From the NCBI GenBank assembly GCA_004562975.1, contig SFQP01000119.1:1-9844 (forward strand): a DNA stretch of 9,844 bases, in the 5' to 3' direction. The stretch is from a bacterium. GTDB lineage: Bacteria > Bacteroidota > Bacteroidia > Bacteroidales > Bacteroidaceae. The notes beneath the pieces are model-generated. The model worked only from the letters and a program-made list of their open reading frames with translations. It made no database searches and was not told the DNA's origin. Below, in pieces: positions 6,814 to 9,844 of this stretch. The translations under genes were made by a program, and so were the position numbers. Position 1 is the first letter of the stretch. Every line of letters starts with the position of its first letter.

Positions 6814-7679
6814 AGTTTTATGCGGATGCCACCACCACCACTTTGACCCCCACGACCATTAACAACGATACCAAGCTACAGGTGTTGGTCAAAGCCGGCA
6901 CGTGTACCACGGCGGGTTCCTACTTCTCCTCCCGAATGCGCTCATCGTCCATCCGAATGTACAACAATGCGCGGCTTTATGGCGGTTACCCTGCCGATGC
7001 CACAGGCACAAGCCGCGACGGACGCAACCCCTCGGAAAACCTCACGACTATCTCGGCCAATATCATCAACAATGGCTACGAGTTCAACACCTGCCACATC
7101 CTAGGTTTCAATGATGCCAGCAATGCCATCGTCGACGGTTTCCGCCTTTCGTATGCCTGCTCCTTGCCCAACGAAGAGCTGAACAACAGTGTGGACACAT
7201 CCTCTCCCATCTATTTCATTCCCGCACTGAAAGATGGCGGGGCCATTGTCATACAGAACGCAGTGGGAAATTATGGCTCCATGACGAACAACAAAGTGCG
7301 CAACTGCATCCTATCCAACTGCACCTCCAACCAAGGAGCGGCCATCTTCGTGCAAAGTTCGCGCCCCGAGGTGGAGATCAGCTTGGACGTGGAAAACTGC
7401 ATCATCCACAACAACACCGCCACCACCACGACCACGCCCGCTGCCGTTTGGGTGGAGAGCGAGAGCGGCACGGGCGGAGCTGTGACCGTCAACTTCAACC
7501 ACTGCGACTTCCTGAAGAATGTGGGCTACGGCCTTTACGTGAAGGGCGGCAATGCCACCGTGAAGCTCGACAACAGCGTGGTGTGGGCCAATGCCTCGGC
7601 TGCCATGGACCGTTCGGAGAACCTGGCCGAAGCCCTACAACTTCTTCGACACCGGTACCTCCATCACGGGTTTTACTAA
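6810..7679 (+). CDS. Adhesin segment 3: module 2
   Basis: The frame continues from segment 2 as GKTVKFYADATTTTLTPTT if one G or A is added in GAGGAAAG near 6800; GTG 6810 is therefore internal and not a true start. It contains the YGGY element (6978-6989, LYGGYPADATGTSRDGRNP), the rungs GGAIVIQNAVGNYGSMTNN and GAAIFVQ, Cys-bearing strands (NKVRNCILSNCTSNQ, LDVENCIIHNN), a Thr run, and the rung YGLYVKGGNATVKLDNSVVWAN. Sensible sequence ends at ENLA near 7628; the last 16 codons to the TAA at 7677-7679 are out of frame. Confidence 0.65.
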   Translation: MKFYADATTTTLTPTTINNDTKLQVLVKAGTCTTAGSYFSSRMRSSSIRMYNNARLYGGYPADATGTSRDGRNPSENLTTISANIINNGYEFNTCHILGFNDASNAIVDGFRLSYACSLPNEELNNSVDTSSPIYFIPALKDGGAIVIQNAVGNYGSMTNNKVRNCILSNCTSNQGAAIFVQSSRPEVEISLDVENCIIHNNTATTTTTPAAVWVESESGTGGAVTVNFNHCDFLKNVGYGLYVKGGNATVKLDNSVVWANASAAMDRSENLAEALQLLRHRYLHHGFY

Positions 7680-9844
7680 TAGCCAGAGCACCCTGACTTA
7701 TGTGGATGATGTCACCAACTACACTTACCCCATCTTTGTCAACCCCACCAAGAACATCGGAGCAACGCAGGAGGGCGATTTGACCAAATACGGCGGCCAC
7801 GTGAATTTCATGCCGCGCAACATGAACCCGATTGTCAATGCGGCGGTGACTTCCAACATGGCTGCCACCGACCTTACCTCTGTGGTCACCCGTTCCTACG
7901 GCGGTGCCGCCGATGTGGGCGCGGTGGAGAACACTTTCTTGCCTGAAAACGGAAATGTATTTTATGTAACTCCTACTGGAGCGGGAAGAAAGGATGGTTC
8001 CTCATGGAGCAATGCCATTGCGGGAAATGAGGTTTACGACCTAACTACCCAAACATCGTTGGGAATACAAACTACCGCAGATGCCTATTTGACAGGTAAG
8101 TATAAGGAAACCTCCGTTTCGACTTCTGGCTTTTGGGATTCCGGTAGCGGAAATACCATTAACACGGATAAGAAAGGCAATTTGACAGGTGTCACCATCA
8201 CCAACAATCGATACGAGCGATACATCAGCGGTTTGCAATTTGCTGTGGAAACTGCCTCTTCAGCGTCAAGTTCCGCTGATAAAAAAGAGGTGTGGATAGC
8301 TGGAGGTACTTATACTGATTATAAAGGCTATGTTATCCGTGATAAAATCATTGTCTATGGCGGTTTCCCGGATTTTGGCACTCCGGGCATGGATGAACGC
8401 CATCCCTTGCTTTCCACTTCCATTCCTGTCAGCAAGACTAATCAAAACTTGGAGAGCCAGATTGCCCATTACGAAACCATTTTGCAGATTTCATCTACTG
8501 AGAGCGTCAAGAACAACGGGAATTTTGTTTCACCGGCAAATTGGCTTCGCAATGAAAGTAGTGTTATCCGCAGACCTGTACTCAGACAGCCCGATGTATG
8601 CTTACCAACTTATGGACCCGCTGAGAGTGGTAAACTTCCCGAAAGTAATAATGGCACATACGCATCCAACACTTACCGTTTTCCCGGTGCGGAAAATGGA
8701 AAATCAGATGCCAACTATGTAGAATACGAAGGAGCTGTGTGGGATGGTTTTACCATTCAAAACGGATACATTGTCAATTATTACGCCAATCGTGACGGTG
8801 GTGCTGGTGTGCGCATGTTCCGTGGTGTCACCCTGCGTAACAGTGTGGTAAAAAGAAACATGAATTATTCCACTCGTAACAGAGGCGGTGGTGTTTATTG
8901 TGACGGTAGCAACTCTGTTGTTGAGAATTGTTTTATATTCAACAATAATGCTGAAGGAAGCGGTAAGGACTTTTACGGTGGTGGAATGTATATGATTGTG
9001 GGCACCGGCTTCAATTTGTTGGTGACCAGAAATTATGCCACTACAAACGGTGGTGGGCTGTTTATTGAAAACGCAACATTCTACAACAATACTGTTGCCT
9101 ATAACAACAGTCAAGGTTGTGGCGGAATCTACCAATGGAGTGGTGATTATCTAACCCCTTCATTGGACATTTTCAATTGTCTTTTGTATGGCAATAACCA
9201 TAAGGCAATAGACTCTTCGCTGTCAGGCACAAAATTCAACACAAATTTTAAGGCCGTCATGAATTGTTATATTCAGACTGCAGAAAATTTGGATTCTAAG
9301 TTTTCTATATACAATAAAATAGGAAACTCCAATTATTTGGGAACAGGAACTGCGTTAGATAATCCTTTTGACAAAGGAGAAAATGCTGTTACCGCATTGG
9401 ATTTCTCTTTGTCATCAGCCAGCAAATGTATCAATTCTGGTTTGAACGACCCCAACAATGTAACATTGCCTGAAACCGATGTGGATTTTACCGCCCGCAT
9501 CCAGGACTGTACCGTCGACATCGGTGCCTACGAATACAACGGTGCCTACGACATCGTGCCCACTTCCGGCACGACGGCAGACGGCATTACGCCCACAGCC
9601 ACCTATTACGTTACCGGACCTGGTGACGGAACGGCTTCGGCGCAGAATCCCGCTAATGCTGCCTGTATGCAGAAACTCCAGAAAGTGCTGGATGCAGCCG
9701 GACGGTATAAGTTCACCCATCCCGGTACGCAGGTGATTGTCAAATTGGCGCGTGTGGCAGGAGGTGGCTATGCGCCGAGCCGCAGCTATGTGACCGAAAA
9801 GAACAACACCGAGGCCGACAACCCGCGCACCTACTCCCTCATGG
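7591..9844 (+). CDS. Adhesin segment 4: end of module 2, module 3 and start of module 4 (open at 3' end)
   Basis: True continuity with segment 3 begins at KPYNFFDTG (from 7630); ATG 7591 is merely the first formal start in this frame. The frame stays open to the window end. Module 2 closes with AADVGAVEN (7906-7932). Module 3 runs from VFYVTPTGAGRKDGSSW (7957) through YGGF (8356) and the rungs GGAGVRMFRG, NRGGGVYCDG, GGGMYMIVG, TNGGGLFIEN and GCGGIYQWSG to TVDIGAYEY (9514-9537). A fourth begins at ATYYVTGPGDGT (about 9598). Module 3 is much poorer in G+C than the rest (18/60 at 9301-9360 against 41/60 at 6481-6540 in module 1). The C-terminus, which would show a type IX secretion or other anchoring signal, lies outside the window. 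Confidence 0.75.
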   Translation, partial: MPRLPWTVRRTWPKPYNFFDTGTSITGFTNSQSTLTYVDDVTNYTYPIFVNPTKNIGATQEGDLTKYGGHVNFMPRNMNPIVNAAVTSNMAATDLTSVVTRSYGGAADVGAVENTFLPENGNVFYVTPTGAGRKDGSSWSNAIAGNEVYDLTTQTSLGIQTTADAYLTGKYKETSVSTSGFWDSGSGNTINTDKKGNLTGVTITNNRYERYISGLQFAVETASSASSSADKKEVWIAGGTYTDYKGYVIRDKIIVYGGFPDFGTPGMDERHPLLSTSIPVSKTNQNLESQIAHYETILQISSTESVKNNGNFVSPANWLRNESSVIRRPVLRQPDVCLPTYGPAESGKLPESNNGTYASNTYRFPGAENGKSDANYVEYEGAVWDGFTIQNGYIVNYYANRDGGAGVRMFRGVTLRNSVVKRNMNYSTRNRGGGVYCDGSNSVVENCFIFNNNAEGSGKDFYGGGMYMIVGTGFNLLVTRNYATTNGGGLFIENATFYNNTVAYNNSQGCGGIYQWSGDYLTPSLDIFNCLLYGNNHKAIDSSLSGTKFNTNFKAVMNCYIQTAENLDSKFSIYNKIGNSNYLGTGTALDNPFDKGENAVTALDFSLSSASKCINSGLNDPNNVTLPETDVDFTARIQDCTVDIGAYEYNGAYDIVPTSGTTADGITPTATYYVTGPGDGTASAQNPANAACMQKLQKVLDAAGRYKFTHPGTQVIVKLARVAGGGYAPSRSYVTEKNNTEADNPRTYSLM

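Larger units (their letters stand above)
5126..9844 (+). pseudogene. Giant secreted beta-helix adhesin, multi-module, three frameshifts, 3' end outside window
   Basis: Joined across three frameshifts, the gene gives over 1,570 residues and is still open at the window end. It starts with a Sec signal peptide without lipobox (hydrophobic LFFLLSLFVQAAQA, likely cut before QLVRY). The rest is a chain of right-handed beta-helix modules of the choice-of-anchor-Q / polymorphic outer-membrane type. Recurring module elements are an entry strand of YVT...G.G..SW type (5210, 7960; a relative at 9604), a YGGY/F turn (5441, 6978, 8356), GGGIY-like helix rungs with N-rich turns, and an exit I/V-G-A-Y/V motif (IGAY 6670, DVGAVEN 7912, DIGAYEY 9517). 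Modules end near 6690, 7935 and 9540; a further one has begun at the window end. Position after the fimbrial genes suggests a surface or tip adhesin. Frame changes lie near 5925 (one base short), 6800 (one short) and 7629 (one extra). It could be decayed, phase-variable or mis-sequenced. Confidence 0.75.

Noticed and set aside
6828..6860. ACC/Thr-rich simple sequence (also near 7410-7440) as a slippage tract
   Set aside because: The triplet runs are short and interrupted and would not change the frame; they fit ordinary Thr-rich surface protein sequence.
4455..7632. Programmed ribosomal frameshifting at the four frame changes
   Set aside because: No slippery heptamer or adjacent strong stem is visible at any site, and the shifts differ in direction.

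Overview
The window looks like a fimbria (type V pilus) operon from a Bacteroidales bacterium, probably of the Bacteroides/Prevotella/Paraprevotella kind. Reasons: every supported gene lies on the + strand; three gene products begin with Bacteroidota-type lipoprotein signals (Cys followed by Ser/Asp/Glu residues); the gene order is DUF3868/OmpA-like protein, Mfa1-type fimbrillin, FimB/Mfa2-type minor subunit, further minor subunit, giant surface protein; and start codons are preceded by AT-rich stretches rather than strong Shine-Dalgarno sites. No genus can be assigned from the sequence alone.

Layout. 3-686: C-terminal part of a DUF3868/OmpA-like protein whose start lies before the window. 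703-732: three AT-rich decamer repeats. 792-2576: major fimbrial subunit (Mfa1 family, intact). 2577-2794: GC-rich gap with a hairpin. 2795-3796: FimB/Mfa2-family lipoprotein (intact). 3879-4993: second minor-subunit-like lipoprotein, broken by one frameshift near 4455-4462. 4994-5093: ten decamers of the same family as those before the fimbrillin gene. 5126 to beyond 9844: very large secreted right-handed beta-helix protein built of tandem modules, with three frameshifts (near 5925, 6800 and 7629) and running off the window end.

How the genes would work together (inference from the Porphyromonas gingivalis Fim/Mfa systems). The fimbrillin is secreted as a lipoprotein, processed at an Arg and polymerised into the shaft. 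The FimB/Mfa2 protein anchors or limits the shaft. The next lipoprotein is an accessory subunit. The large beta-helix protein is a candidate surface or tip adhesin. The DUF3868/OmpA-like protein is probably an envelope assembly or anchoring factor.

Most interesting points. (1) A 10-bp-period AT-rich repeat, consensus AGTTATCTAT, stands before two surface-protein genes of the locus, with 3 copies in one place and 10 in the other, and with matching last two units. (2) A beta-helix module with much lower GC (about 7940-9490) is set between GC-rich modules of the same adhesin, with composition changing at module boundaries, as expected from module replacement. (3) Four frameshifts lie in the 3' half; the three in the adhesin can each be explained by a one-base change in a short homopolymer run, so slipped-strand variation, gene decay and sequencing error need to be separated.
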